Of a stretch of DNA of 45,067 nt, positions 18,241 through 27,629 are shown piece by piece. This DNA is from Komagataeibacter melaceti. Its GTDB lineage: Bacteria; Pseudomonadota; Alphaproteobacteria; Acetobacterales; Acetobacteraceae. Positions within the stretch are counted from its first letter, which is position 1; every line of letters begins with the position of its first letter. The DNA lies in the NCBI RefSeq assembly GCF_003403295.1, contig NZ_QUWV01000125.1, positions 1-45,067 on the forward strand. Reading direction: 5' to 3'. The notes below the pieces were generated by a model. The model had not been told where the DNA came from, did not search any database, and was given only the letters and a program-made list of their open reading frames with translations. Position numbers and translations under genes: made by a program.

Positions 18241-18260
18241 GGTGGCTTCCTGGAGCCACC
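18241..18260 (+). other. Hairpin after adhB
   Basis: GGTGGCT (18241-18247) pairs with AGCCACC (18254-18260) eight bases after the adhB stop. There is no U tract. It may protect the mRNA 3' end from exonucleases, upstream of the true terminator. Confidence 0.5.
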
Positions 18261-18280
18261 CATCCTGATTTCAGTTACGG

Positions 18281-18314
18281 AAAGCCGCCATGGAGAAATC
18301 CATGGCGGTTTTCT
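18281..18314 (+). terminator. Rho-independent terminator of adhAB
   Basis: CCGCCATGGA (18285-18294), GAAA tetraloop, TCCATGGCGG (18299-18308), then TTTTCTT. A ten-base-pair perfect stem extended by an A/U flank. Confidence 0.92.
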
Positions 18315-18470
18315 TATGGGCAGGGATCATGCATCCGCCTATGGTCCGGAAGGTTTCCAGAACCCGGCCTCCCTCCAAACCGGAGTACTTATGGTCCGGG
18401 TTCACATGCCCCCGCGCGACCGTGGGGCAGCGTTTGGGACAGACTTTGCTCCACAGGAGGGAATGACAGT

Positions 18471-19175
18471 ATGCAGCGCATCGTGGTCCTGACCGGGGCT
18501 GGCATCAGTCAGGAATCCGGCCTCCAGACCTTTCGCGGTCCGGACGGACTATGGAACAATGAACATATCGAGGATATCTGCACCCCAGAGGGCTTCCGGC
18601 GCGACCCGCTGCGCGTGGACCGTTTCTATAACAACCTGCGTGCCGGATTGACTGCCGTGCAGCCCAATGCCGCCCATCTGGCGCTGGCGGGGCTGGAACA
18701 GGCCGCCCGTGATGGCCGGTGGCAGGGGCACCTGACCATCATCACCCAGAATATAGACGACCTGCATGAGCGCGCGGGCAGTCACGATGTCATCCACATG
18801 CATGGGGAACTGCTGCGGCTGCGCTGCACCGGCTGCGGCGCAACACCCGCATGGCATGGAGACTGTTTTCCCGATACGCCATGCCCCGCCTGCCATGGCC
18901 CCACGCTACGGCCTGATATCGTATGGTTTGGGGAGATGCCCTACCATATGGACACCATCACGCAGCGGCTGGCGGCGTGTGACCTGTTCGTGGCCATCGG
19001 CACCTCCGGCGTTGTCTATCCGGCGGCTGGATTTGTGGACAGCGTGGCCGACCATGCGGATACGATGCTGTTCAATCTGGAGGCGCGCTCTGGTCCCTCC
19101 CCCTTTGACCAGACCATCCTTGGCCCTGCCACACATACGGTCCCTGCATGGACACAGGCGCTGCTGGCGCAGTAA
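18471..19175 (+). CDS. cobB: NAD-dependent protein deacylase (sirtuin)
   Basis: A 234-residue sirtuin. NAD-binding motifs are GAGISQESGLQTFRG (residues 9-23) and TQNIDDLHERAG (92-103); the catalytic histidine is His111 in HMHGEL, and a zinc site is visible as CTGC...CPAC. The overall sequence follows E. coli CobB, a class III deacetylase/desuccinylase, but the acyl-selectivity motif Tyr-x-x-Arg reads Tyr53-Asn-Asn-Leu-Arg57, so the arginine is displaced by one residue. The start at 18471 has AGGAGG upstream and begins at the conserved IVVLTGAGIS; the frame is open further upstream but that would run through the adhB terminator. The next gene follows after 12 bases. Confidence 0.92.
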   Translation: MQRIVVLTGAGISQESGLQTFRGPDGLWNNEHIEDICTPEGFRRDPLRVDRFYNNLRAGLTAVQPNAAHLALAGLEQAARDGRWQGHLTIITQNIDDLHERAGSHDVIHMHGELLRLRCTGCGATPAWHGDCFPDTPCPACHGPTLRPDIVWFGEMPYHMDTITQRLAACDLFVAIGTSGVVYPAAGFVDSVADHADTMLFNLEARSGPSPFDQTILGPATHTVPAWTQALLAQ

Positions 19176-19187
19176 CAGGAATACGGA

Positions 19188-19805
19188 ATGGCCGAGACAC
19201 TCGAACACCTGCTGGACGCCATCCGCAACTGCCAGACCTGTGCGGCGCATCTGCCGCTGGGGCCGCGCCCGGTGCTGCATGTCTCACGCACCGCACGGCT
19301 GCTGATTGCAAGCCAGGCCCCCGGCACCAAGGTGCATGAGACGGGCCAGTCCTTCAACGATGCCTCCGGCGACAGGCTGCGGGCATGGATGGGCATAGAC
19401 CGGACCACTTTTTACGATTCCAGCCGCATCGCCCTGGTCCCCATGGGGCTGTGCTACCCCGGCCGACTGCCACAGGGCGGAGACTGCCCGCCCCGCCCGG
19501 AATGTGCGCCCCAGTGGCGGGCACGTATCATGGCGCAGATGCCCGATATAGAACTGACGCTGGTGGTCGGGTCCTATGCCCAGAGACATATTCTGGGCGC
19601 ACGACAGGTGACGCGGTGCTGCCTTGATTTCCGGCATTACCTGCCACGTTATTTCCCCCTGCCGCACCCGTCATGGCGTACCGGGGCGTGGGAACGGCGC
19701 ACGCCGCAGTTTGGCCATGACGTGCTGCCCGCCCTGCGCGCCTGTGTGCAGGCAGTGCTAGCCGGGAAGCCTGTGCCGGAAATACTGCCGCCTGACCCGG
19801 CCTGA
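19188..19805 (+). CDS. Uracil-DNA glycosylase family protein
   Basis: A 205-residue protein of the uracil-DNA glycosylase superfamily. Seen are an ASQAPG motif (motif-1 position, about residues 41-46), FYDSSRIALVPMGLCYPG, GGDCPPRPECAPQW, and the C-terminal HPSWR loop that contacts DNA in this superfamily. The N-terminal CQTC pair lies near residue 16, but I do not see the full set of four Fe-S cysteines of family 4 enzymes with confidence. Activity on uracil is inferred from the fold only. It probably forms an operon with cobB. Confidence 0.8.
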   Translation: MAETLEHLLDAIRNCQTCAAHLPLGPRPVLHVSRTARLLIASQAPGTKVHETGQSFNDASGDRLRAWMGIDRTTFYDSSRIALVPMGLCYPGRLPQGGDCPPRPECAPQWRARIMAQMPDIELTLVVGSYAQRHILGARQVTRCCLDFRHYLPRYFPLPHPSWRTGAWERRTPQFGHDVLPALRACVQAVLAGKPVPEILPPDPA

Positions 19806-19827
19806 AGGCCCCGGTGACGTAAATCCG

Positions 19828-20571
19828 CTATTCGCCCGCCATAAGCAGGACGGAATGGGCCGTGGACAGGATAACCCCCTGCACGCCGGTTATCAGGATC
19901 TGCACCCCGATGGAGAGCAGGATCAGCGCCGCCAGCCGTGAGACTATGCGCGTGCCTGTCCGCCCCAGCAGGCCCAGTAGCTGGTCCGCATAGGCATAGG
20001 CCGCCCAGACCGTCCCCGCCACCAGCAGGGCCGCGAGCGACAGCACACCATAAAAGACGACATGCAGCCCACCGGGCGGCCCCTCCGACCCCAGCGCGAT
20101 TGCCACGGCAATCGTGCCCGGCCCCACGGTAAAGGGCATGGTCAGGGGAAAGAACGCCTGCCCCATGATGGTGCTGTTATTATCCGGTGCGCGGTTGGTC
20201 TGCGTGGCCTGCGCCTGCTTGCGGGCTTCTTCCGTCTCGGGCGCCTGAAGCAGCGCCCATGCCCGCACAGCCACAACCAGCCCGCCCGCAATGCGCAGCG
20301 CGTCTATGGTGATGCCGAAAAAGGCGAGCACCATCCCGCCCGTCCAGATCGAGGCAAGCATGAGCACGGCGGAATAGAGCGCAACCTGACGCGCCAGTGC
20401 CATGCAGGTCTTGCGGTCCTGTCCCGCCGTGACCTGCGCGAAGATAAGTGCCGCCGCCAGTGGATTGACGATCGAGAACAGCGCGGGAAACGCCATGAGG
20501 AACGCGCCCGACAGGCTGGGCAGTCCCACCACGGTGGAAAAATGGGTCAGCAGACCGCTATGGACCGTCAT
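19828..20571 (-). CDS. MarC family integral membrane protein
   Basis: A 247-residue protein with about six transmembrane helices. The family signature is PLTMPFTVGPGTIAVAIALG in the middle, and the N-terminal FPALFSIVNPLAAALIFAQ is typical. MarC proteins were once linked to multiple antibiotic resistance, but that is not supported; the function is unknown. It starts 40 bases after the MprF-like gene in the same direction and ends convergent with the glycosylase-family gene. Confidence 0.92.
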   Translation of the reverse strand: MTVHSGLLTHFSTVVGLPSLSGAFLMAFPALFSIVNPLAAALIFAQVTAGQDRKTCMALARQVALYSAVLMLASIWTGGMVLAFFGITIDALRIAGGLVVAVRAWALLQAPETEEARKQAQATQTNRAPDNNSTIMGQAFFPLTMPFTVGPGTIAVAIALGSEGPPGGLHVVFYGVLSLAALLVAGTVWAAYAYADQLLGLLGRTGTRIVSRLAALILLSIGVQILITGVQGVILSTAHSVLLMAGE

Positions 20572-20611
20572 GACCGCGCCACCTGACGGACCGTGAATTC
20601 ATATGCCCGCA

Positions 20612-22705
20612 TCAGCAACCCGCCTGCTCCATCAGAGGAAAGGCATCCCGCATAAGCGGCCTGAGGCGGGCAAGGTCATTGGCCGCAGCACACAGGAAGC
20701 ATGACGGTGCGCCTGTTTCCTCCGCCGCCAGCGGCCATGATGTCAGCCCGAGTTCGTTATAGACCGGCATAAGTGTCTGGCCCACGTGCCAGAATACCGG
20801 GCGACGCCCCTCCTGCACCGCCAGATCGCGCAGCCACCATATGGCGGATATGCAGTCATCCGCATCCCCCGCCGGGTCGCCCAGTCCCACAAGATAGGAC
20901 CCGATCCGCACGAATGGCAGCAACGCCTGCTCTCGTGCGCCCTGTATCATCCCCGATGGCACCGGCGTGGTCTGGCCCACGCCCTCAAGCGCATGGTCAA
21001 GGGCGCGATACGCGGCCTGTGTCGTGTCATCCCACGGCAGGACAAGGATACGCCCCGGCCGGACAAGGCGCACGATCATGGTCAGGCCCAGCATGACCGC
21101 AAGCCCCAGCGTCCATTGCGTGATACCGGGGCGGGAGGCGAACAGCATGATCTCCCACCAGCTCCCGCCCACCGAATCATGCGGGCCAGCCAGCATCAGG
21201 ATCACGATGGAGCCGACCAGCAGCACGATCGACACGATGGTCTGGAAGGACAGCGGTTCACTCAATATCCGGGCATGCCGGTAATAGGAACCACGGAACG
21301 GCGCGATGAGAATACAGACCAGCATGAGCAGGCCCGGCACCACCAGCGGCGAACCACGCAGCAGCGTCAGGCCACAGGCCACGGACAGCAGGCCGATCGT
21401 TGCCTTCCACGCCAGTGTCACCCGTTGCGACAGGCCGATGCCAAGCCCGATCAGCGCCACCCCGATCAGGGACAGCAGGTAATCCCCCATCATCACGAAC
21501 ACAGGCTGCAGCCTGCCTGCGTTCAGCCACCCTTCGGGGTCCAGCAGGGTCAGGGCCAGCAGGAGCGCACCGCACAGCGAGACGGCCCCCGTCGCCACGG
21601 CCACGGAAAAATCGGCCTCGCTTTCCCGAATGACCTGGCTGGGCCGTCCCGTGCGTGGCCCGCGCAGGGGGCGGCGCGCGCCCACCTTGCGCGTAAGTGC
21701 CGCATCCCCACGCAGGAACAGTTCGTGCGAGGCGAACATGATGCCCGCCACGAACAGCGGCACGATGTAGTAGAACAGGCGGAAGACCAGAATGGCGGTG
21801 ATGATGCGCGTGGCGGGCAGGTAAGCGCCCAGCGCCAGCATCATCGTCCCGTCAAAGACCCCGAGGCCACCGGGCACGCTGGCCACCAGCCCCGCCGTGT
21901 AGGAGGCGATGTAGATGGCCAGGAACGTGCCATAATCCAGCCCCGGCGCGGATGGCAGGAAGGTGTAGGCAATGGCCGCCGTGGCTGCGACCTCCGCCGC
22001 CGCGACCGTTGTCTGCATCACCGCCATGGCGGAGGACGGGAAGGTTATGTGCCACCGCCACAGCCTGATCTCGTTGACATAACGGCCCATGACGACATAG
22101 GCGATCACCCCGCCCCACATCACCACACCCACCAGCCGCATGAGCATGATGGGCAGTTTCTGCCCGATAAAGGGCACCGTATCCGGCTCCAGCACCAGCA
22201 CGCTGCCGATCAGGACCGCCGCCCCCAGCAGGTAGGTGGCCGAACAGAAGGCAATGATCTGGGCCACCTGAAATGGCCGTAGCCCCCAGTTCCCGTACAG
22301 CCTGAACCGCACCGCCGCCCCGGAAATGGCCGAAAACCCGAGATTGTGGGACAGGACATAGGAACAGAAGGCCGCAAACGCCGTGCGCCGGAACGAAAGC
22401 GGGCACCCCACCTGCCGCACGGCCAGCCAGTCATAAAACGACAGGACGAGATAGGACAGCAGGGTAAAGCCCGCCCCGGCCCACAGTGTCGCCGCCGGAA
22501 TGGCGGCCAGCGCCTGGCTTATGTCATGCCAGTGCAGGTGGCGCACCTCACGCTGGACCACCACGATGGCGGCCACCAGCAGCAGCAGGCCCAGTATGTG
22601 CGGCAGGTGGCGCAGCAGCCCCCGCCGGCCTGCGGGGGGCGCCCCATCGGGCTTCCCCTCCATATCGGGCGGGGTCATGGGGTCGTGCGGCGGGCGTTCG
22701 GCCAT
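20612..22705 (-). CDS. mprF: MprF-like phosphatidylglycerol lysyltransferase/flippase with shortened synthase domain
   Basis: A 697-residue protein. The N-terminal flippase has many membrane helices and the MprF motif HNLGFSAISGAAVRFRLYGNWG, then VASVPGGLGVFDGTMMLALG. More helices follow to about residue 530. The C-terminal DUF2156/GNAT-like synthase begins near residue 560 (SYLVGLGDPAG, RRPVFWHVGQTLMPVYNELGL) but stops after about 140 residues, where full-length MprF has about 300. The C-terminal catalytic half therefore seems missing. The marC gene begins 40 bases later, leaving no room for the rest. Its ribosome site AGGGG overlaps the lysK stop, so the two are coupled; LysRS makes the Lys-tRNA that MprF uses. 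Whether it still aminoacylates lipid is doubtful. Confidence 0.85.
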   Translation of the reverse strand: MAERPPHDPMTPPDMEGKPDGAPPAGRRGLLRHLPHILGLLLLVAAIVVVQREVRHLHWHDISQALAAIPAATLWAGAGFTLLSYLVLSFYDWLAVRQVGCPLSFRRTAFAAFCSYVLSHNLGFSAISGAAVRFRLYGNWGLRPFQVAQIIAFCSATYLLGAAVLIGSVLVLEPDTVPFIGQKLPIMLMRLVGVVMWGGVIAYVVMGRYVNEIRLWRWHITFPSSAMAVMQTTVAAAEVAATAAIAYTFLPSAPGLDYGTFLAIYIASYTAGLVASVPGGLGVFDGTMMLALGAYLPATRIITAILVFRLFYYIVPLFVAGIMFASHELFLRGDAALTRKVGARRPLRGPRTGRPSQVIRESEADFSVAVATGAVSLCGALLLALTLLDPEGWLNAGRLQPVFVMMGDYLLSLIGVALIGLGIGLSQRVTLAWKATIGLLSVACGLTLLRGSPLVVPGLLMLVCILIAPFRGSYYRHARILSEPLSFQTIVSIVLLVGSIVILMLAGPHDSVGGSWWEIMLFASRPGITQWTLGLAVMLGLTMIVRLVRPGRILVLPWDDTTQAAYRALDHALEGVGQTTPVPSGMIQGAREQALLPFVRIGSYLVGLGDPAGDADDCISAIWWLRDLAVQEGRRPVFWHVGQTLMPVYNELGLTSWPLAAEETGAPSCFLCAAANDLARLRPLMRDAFPLMEQAGC

Positions 22706-22714
22706 GGCTGGCCC

Positions 22715-24322
22715 CTAGCCTGCCGCCCTTTCGTCGCGGGTCAAGGCCGCCTCGATCAGGGCCACGGTTTCCGCAATCCCGTACAATGCGACAAAAATCC
22801 CGAAACGCGGACCTTCCTTCTGCCCCAGCAGCACCTCGTACAGGCAGCCAAACCATGCGCGCAGCGGCTCGAAACCATGGGTCTTGCCGATCTCGAACAC
22901 AAGGTTCTGGCATGCATCGGGGGAAGCATCTTCCCCCTCCATCCCGCGCAGGGCTTCGGCCAGGTCAGCCAGCGCCTTGCGCTCATGCGCATCAGGTGCG
23001 CGGTAATGCTTCGTCGGGCGGACGAAATCGGCATAATAGACGATGGCATGGTCCACCAGACGCGCCAGCATGGGGCAGCTTTCCGGTGTGGCGCTGGCAT
23101 CGTAGCGCTGGATGAACTTCCACAGCACATCCGGCGTCTCGGCATTGGCGACGCTGGCCAGGTTGAGCAGCATACCAAACGTGACGGGGCTGCCCGCGCT
23201 GGCCGGGATCTCACCGCCATGGATGAACCATGCCGGGTTGGTCATCAGGGCCGGGTCATCCGCGGCAAGCGTCTTCGCCTTGGTCACATGGGCCAGATAT
23301 TCGTCCGTGGCCTTGGGAATGACATCAAAGAACAGCCGCTTGGCGCGCTGCGGGGCGTTGAACATATACTGGCCAAGGCTTTCCGCCGGGGCATAGCGCA
23401 GCCATTCCTCGACCGAGATGCCATTGCCCTTGGACTTGGATATTTTCTGCCCGTTCTGGTCCAGGAACAGCTCATAGGTCAGGCCCGCCGGGGGCTGACC
23501 ACCAAGGATGCGGCAGATCTTGCCCGACAGGCGCACGCTGTCGATCAGGTCCTTGCCCGACATTTCATAATCCACGCCCAGCGCATACCAGCGCATGGCC
23601 CAGTCGGCCTTCCACTGCATCTTGGCATGGCCACCGGTAACGAGGGTCTCGAACGTCTCGCCTTCCTCATCCGTCCAGCGCACGGTGCCCGCAACCGGGT
23701 CGATCGCATCCATGCGCACCTGCATGACCTGACCGGTACGGGGGTGGATGGGCAGCACGGGGGAATAGGTGGCACGCCGCTCCGCGCCCAGCGTGGGGGC
23801 GATCACGGCCACGATTTCGTCATGCACTTCCAGCACGCGCTTCAGGGCGGCGTCAAAGCGGCCATCTTCATAATAGCGGGTAGAAGACGCGAATTCATAT
23901 TCAAAGCCAAAGCCGTCCAGAAAGGCGCGGAGGCGGGCATTGTTATGCGCGGCAAAGGATTCGTGCGTGCCAAACGGGTCCGGCACGCGCGAAAGCGGCT
24001 TGCCGATGAACTGGCGCAGCATCTCCTGGTTGGGCACGTTCTCGGGCACCTTGCGCAGGGCGTCCATATCATCCGAAAACGCCAGCAGCCGCGTGGGCAG
24101 GCCGGTCAGGCGCGTAAAGGCCTGCCGCACCCATGATGTCCGCGCCACCTCGCCAAACGTGCCGATATGGGGCAGCCCCGACGGGCCATATCCCGTTTCC
24201 AGCAGCACGGGCCGGTCCGCCGTTACCGCGCGCGCGCCAACATGCGCGGACAGTTTGGCGGCTTCCTCGAACGGCCAGGATTTGGGGAGGGGAGAGATAA
24301 GGGAACGATGCTGTTCTGACAT
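22715..24322 (-). CDS. lysK: Lysyl-tRNA synthetase, class I
   Basis: A 535-residue class I LysRS, the form used by most alphaproteobacteria and archaea in place of class II LysS. The HIGH motif is PSGLPHIGT (about residues 47-55) and the KMSKS motif is KISKSKGNG. Other typical segments are LLETGYGPSG, FSDDMDALRKVPENVP and SGKDLIDSVRLSGKICRILGG. It attaches lysine to tRNA-Lys for translation. The mprF-like gene starts nine bases downstream, a linkage also seen as gene fusion (LysX) in actinobacteria. The divergent DinG-type helicase gene lies upstream. Confidence 0.96.
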   Translation of the reverse strand: MSEQHRSLISPLPKSWPFEEAAKLSAHVGARAVTADRPVLLETGYGPSGLPHIGTFGEVARTSWVRQAFTRLTGLPTRLLAFSDDMDALRKVPENVPNQEMLRQFIGKPLSRVPDPFGTHESFAAHNNARLRAFLDGFGFEYEFASSTRYYEDGRFDAALKRVLEVHDEIVAVIAPTLGAERRATYSPVLPIHPRTGQVMQVRMDAIDPVAGTVRWTDEEGETFETLVTGGHAKMQWKADWAMRWYALGVDYEMSGKDLIDSVRLSGKICRILGGQPPAGLTYELFLDQNGQKISKSKGNGISVEEWLRYAPAESLGQYMFNAPQRAKRLFFDVIPKATDEYLAHVTKAKTLAADDPALMTNPAWFIHGGEIPASAGSPVTFGMLLNLASVANAETPDVLWKFIQRYDASATPESCPMLARLVDHAIVYYADFVRPTKHYRAPDAHERKALADLAEALRGMEGEDASPDACQNLVFEIGKTHGFEPLRAWFGCLYEVLLGQKEGPRFGIFVALYGIAETVALIEAALTRDERAAG

Positions 24323-24402
24323 GGACCGGCAAGCTATGGACAGGGATGACGCGGGTCAATCCATCCTATGCCACAGCACGGGGATGCGGCAACGGGAATG
24401 AC

Positions 24403-27387
24403 ATGACACGCGGCGGGCGACAGACGCCCGCGTACCCTATATCATGTCCTGACATGCCAGACACCCCGCCCCTGCCGGACAGCGCACCGGCGATCATTCC
24501 CCGCCACGGCGCATGGTCGGTCCTGACCCCGGAGGGGGAGATCGTATCCATGTCAGCGGCCGACATACGGCGTGAACTGCCGCACTGGCCCGCGCTCATG
24601 GTCATTCACGCGCCCGCCACCGCACGCAGGCTTGATCTGCCGCCCCCGCCGCGCCCCTGCCCGTGGCTGGACCTGCTGGAACTGTTTGCCTTCGCCCATC
24701 CCGCGCAGGGCACGCCACCCACGGCGCGTGGCCTGGGCATGACGCTGGGCATTGCCGAACACCGGCTGGACCGGCCGGAGGCCGACCTGCTGCCCGATCT
24801 GGCGTTCGGGATGCTGCGCCACATCGCCCGCCAGCGCAACACGCCCGAGGGCGGCATAAAGGCCGCGCTGGCATGGCGCATGCGGCAGGCGGGATGGGCA
24901 TGGGGGCCTTCGGTCTGCGCGGCGCTGGGGCTGGATGGCGCTGACCGCCTGCCTGCCGGCATGATCCAGCCCAACGAGGCCCTGAAGGTCTGGACCCGCC
25001 TGCCCAAATGGGAAGACACAGCCCCCCGCCCCGCCCCCGGCGCCCAGCCGGTAACGGGGGAGGAAGCGCGCGCCCACCTGCGCACCATACTGGGCGAAGG
25101 GGCCGAACACCGCCCCGCGCAGGAGGCGTTCAGCCATGTCGCCGCCCAGGCCTTCGCCCCGCGCACCGCACAGGGTGATCCGCACATGGTACTGGCGGAG
25201 GCAGGCACCGGCACCGGCAAGACGCTGGGCTACGTCGCACCCGCCTCCATCTGGTCGCACCGTAACGGCGGAGCCGTATGGATCAGCACCTATACCCGCC
25301 ACCTGCAGCGCCAGATCGAAACCGAGCTGGCCCGGCTGTTTCCCGACCCAGCCATCCGCCGCAGCCATGTGGTCGTGCGCAAGGGGCGGGAGAATTACCT
25401 GTGCCTGCTCAACATGGAAGAGAGCGTGAACATCGCGCTGTCACGCGGGCAGGCGGCGGATGGCAGCCTGATCGGGCTGGCGCTCATTGCGCTATGGGCG
25501 GCCCATACGCTTGATGGCGACCTGTCGGGCGGCGACCTGCCGGGCTGGTTTGCCGACCTGTTCGGCCGTGGGCTGCTGACCGGCATTGCCGACCGGCGGG
25601 GCGAGTGCATCCACGGGGCCTGCCCGCATTACCAGCAATGCCTGGTGGAACATTCCATCCGCCGCGCCCGGACGGCGGATCTGGTCATCGCCAACCATGC
25701 GCTGGTCATGTCACAGGCGGCATGGCACGCGCTGGACGGCTCGGACACCAATAACGAAGACCATACGCCCACCCGCTACATCATGGACGAAGGCCACCAT
25801 ATCGCACAGGCCGCCGACAGCGCCTTCGCACTGGAACTATCGGGGCTGGAGGCGGCGGAGCTGCGCCGCTGGCTGCTTGGTGCGGAGGGGGCGCGCTCAC
25901 GCGCACGGGGCCTGCGCAGGCGGCTGGAGGACCTGCTGGTCCATATTCCCCGCCTCGAAACCCCGCTTGATACCGCGCTCATGGCCGCCCGCGCGCTGCC
26001 CGCCCCCGGCTGGTCGGCCCGCCTTGCCGCACATGACCCCACCCATGGCCCGAGGGAAGACACCCCCGCCGCGACGGATGAGCCGGTACTGTCCAACCCC
26101 TCCGAACTGCTGCTGCATGAACTGCGCCAGCAGGTGCTGGCGCGCACCCATGGCAGCCCGGAGGGCGGGCAGCGCCGTGGCGATAGCGAATGTGACCTCC
26201 ACCCCATGCCCGAACCCCTGCACAGGGCGGCACAGGGGCTGGAGCGTGCCCTGCGCCGCCTGGCCGAACCGCTGCGCACGCTGGTGGCACGACTGGACGA
26301 GGCGCTGGATACCGAGGCCGAATGGCTGGACACCCCCATGCGCGAACGGATTGCCGCCGCCATACGCTCCATCCGCCGCCGCGCGCTGGCGCGGGTGGAT
26401 GGCTGGTGTGCCATGCTGGGCAACATGCAGCTGGAAGACACGCCCGCCGAGGGCACGACCCCGCAATATATTGATTATATCCGCATGGACCGCCGCGAGG
26501 GCCAGAACCCGGGAGAGCGTGATGTCGGGCTGTACCGCCACTGGCTGGACCCCACCATTCCGTTCGCCAGCGTGCTGGCCGCCCCGGCGCATGGCGTGCT
26601 GATTACCTCAGCCACCCTGCGCGATGAAACGGGCGAGGATAATACCCACGACACCGCCGAACGCGCATGGGACGCGGCGGAGGCCCGGTCAGGTGCGATC
26701 CACCTGCCCTCACCCGCCATCCGCGCATCCTTTCCCAGCCCGTTCGACTATGCGCAACAGAGCCGGGCCTACATCATCAACGATGTGGCGCATGATGACC
26801 CGGCGGCGCTGGCCGGGGCCTACCGCACGCTGTTCATGGCGTCTGGCGGCGGCGCGCTGGGGCTGTTTACGGCCATATCGCGGCTGAAGGATGTTTACAG
26901 GCGCATCGTCGCCCCGCTGGAAGCCGCGGACCTGCCGCTTTTCGCCCAGCATGTGGACCCGATGGATAACGCGACGCTGGTGGACATCCTGCGCAGCGAG
27001 CGCAATGCCTGCCTGCTGGGAACCGATGCGATGCGTGATGGGGTGGATGTGCCCGGTGACGCCTTGCGTCTTGTCGCCTTCGAGCGCGTGCCATGGCCGC
27101 GGCCCGATATCCTGCACCGGGAGCGGCGCATTCACCTGTCCGGTGGGGCACCCGGGCGGTATGATGACATGATTGCCCGCCTGCGCCTGCGGCAGGCGTT
27201 TGGCCGCCTGATCCGCAGCCGACAGGACAGGGGCGTATTCGTCCTGCTGGACCGGCGCACCCCGTCACGCCTGCTGTCGGCTTTCCCCGAGGGGGTAATG
27301 GTCCGCCGCCTGGGCCTGAACACGGCGGCGCGGGAGATCACGGATTTCCTGCATGTGCAGGACACCGCCACAAGCCAGCCTGGCTGA
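24403..27387 (+). CDS. DinG-type Fe-S ATP-dependent DNA helicase
   Basis: A large (about 994-residue) XPD/DinG family helicase. Walker A is AGTGTGKT (near residue 267), and the DEGH box (about 461) follows. Four candidate [4Fe-4S] cysteines are visible: one in NYLCLLN, then three in GECIHGACPHYQQC with the 5 and 6 spacing seen in E. coli DinG. C-terminal motifs include LLGTDAMRDGVDVPGD and LRQAFGRLIRS. The N-terminal 200 residues form an alphaproteobacterial extension. The start is uncertain: ATGs at 24346, 24403 and 24454 are in frame; 24403 has GGGAA upstream. It likely resolves D-loops, R-loops or RNA-DNA hybrids. Confidence 0.88.
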   Translation: MTRGGRQTPAYPISCPDMPDTPPLPDSAPAIIPRHGAWSVLTPEGEIVSMSAADIRRELPHWPALMVIHAPATARRLDLPPPPRPCPWLDLLELFAFAHPAQGTPPTARGLGMTLGIAEHRLDRPEADLLPDLAFGMLRHIARQRNTPEGGIKAALAWRMRQAGWAWGPSVCAALGLDGADRLPAGMIQPNEALKVWTRLPKWEDTAPRPAPGAQPVTGEEARAHLRTILGEGAEHRPAQEAFSHVAAQAFAPRTAQGDPHMVLAEAGTGTGKTLGYVAPASIWSHRNGGAVWISTYTRHLQRQIETELARLFPDPAIRRSHVVVRKGRENYLCLLNMEESVNIALSRGQAADGSLIGLALIALWAAHTLDGDLSGGDLPGWFADLFGRGLLTGIADRRGECIHGACPHYQQCLVEHSIRRARTADLVIANHALVMSQAAWHALDGSDTNNEDHTPTRYIMDEGHHIAQAADSAFALELSGLEAAELRRWLLGAEGARSRARGLRRRLEDLLVHIPRLETPLDTALMAARALPAPGWSARLAAHDPTHGPREDTPAATDEPVLSNPSELLLHELRQQVLARTHGSPEGGQRRGDSECDLHPMPEPLHRAAQGLERALRRLAEPLRTLVARLDEALDTEAEWLDTPMRERIAAAIRSIRRRALARVDGWCAMLGNMQLEDTPAEGTTPQYIDYIRMDRREGQNPGERDVGLYRHWLDPTIPFASVLAAPAHGVLITSATLRDETGEDNTHDTAERAWDAAEARSGAIHLPSPAIRASFPSPFDYAQQSRAYIINDVAHDDPAALAGAYRTLFMASGGGALGLFTAISRLKDVYRRIVAPLEAADLPLFAQHVDPMDNATLVDILRSERNACLLGTDAMRDGVDVPGDALRLVAFERVPWPRPDILHRERRIHLSGGAPGRYDDMIARLRLRQAFGRLIRSRQDRGVFVLLDRRTPSRLLSAFPEGVMVRRLGLNTAAREITDFLHVQDTATSQPG

Positions 27388-27425
27388 CCGCTCCCTGTAA
27401 CCCTACCCCCTGAACGGGAAAGACC

Positions 27426-27629
27426 TCAGAGCGCCTTGAGGTTGGTCGCGGCAGCCTTGCCACGCTCCATGGCGATGTCATAGCTGACAGCCTGGTCCTC
27501 GTTCAGACCACGCAGGCCTGCGGCCTGCACGGCGGTAATGTGCACAAACACGTCCTTGCCGCCATCATCAGGCATGATGAAGCCAAAACCCTTGGTTGCG
27601 TTGAACCATTTTACTTTTCCGGTAGCCAT
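27426..27629 (-). CDS. cspA: Cold-shock domain protein
   Basis: A 67-residue single cold-shock domain that binds single-stranded RNA and DNA. RNP1 is KGFGFI and RNP2 is VFVHI, with the start MATGKVKWFN. The frame extends upstream to 27758 but the family start is clear and has a GGAGAAGAG site upstream. Roughly 210 bases between it and the groEL terminator leave space for a long leader, a usual trait of cold-shock genes. The symbol is by family; several csp paralogues are likely in the genome. Confidence 0.94.
   Translation of the reverse strand: MATGKVKWFNATKGFGFIMPDDGGKDVFVHITAVQAAGLRGLNEDQAVSYDIAMERGKAAATNLKAL

Noticed and set aside
18341-18402. Repeated TATGGTCCGG and a GAACCCGG/CCGGGTTC inverted pair before cobB
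   Set aside because: Short matches in GC-rich DNA; no attachment site, integrase or mobile gene is present.
20571-20650. Frameshift that would extend MprF into the missing synthase half
   Set aside because: The sequence after the stop is the start of marC, in a different family; no synthase-like residues appear in the other frames of the short gap.
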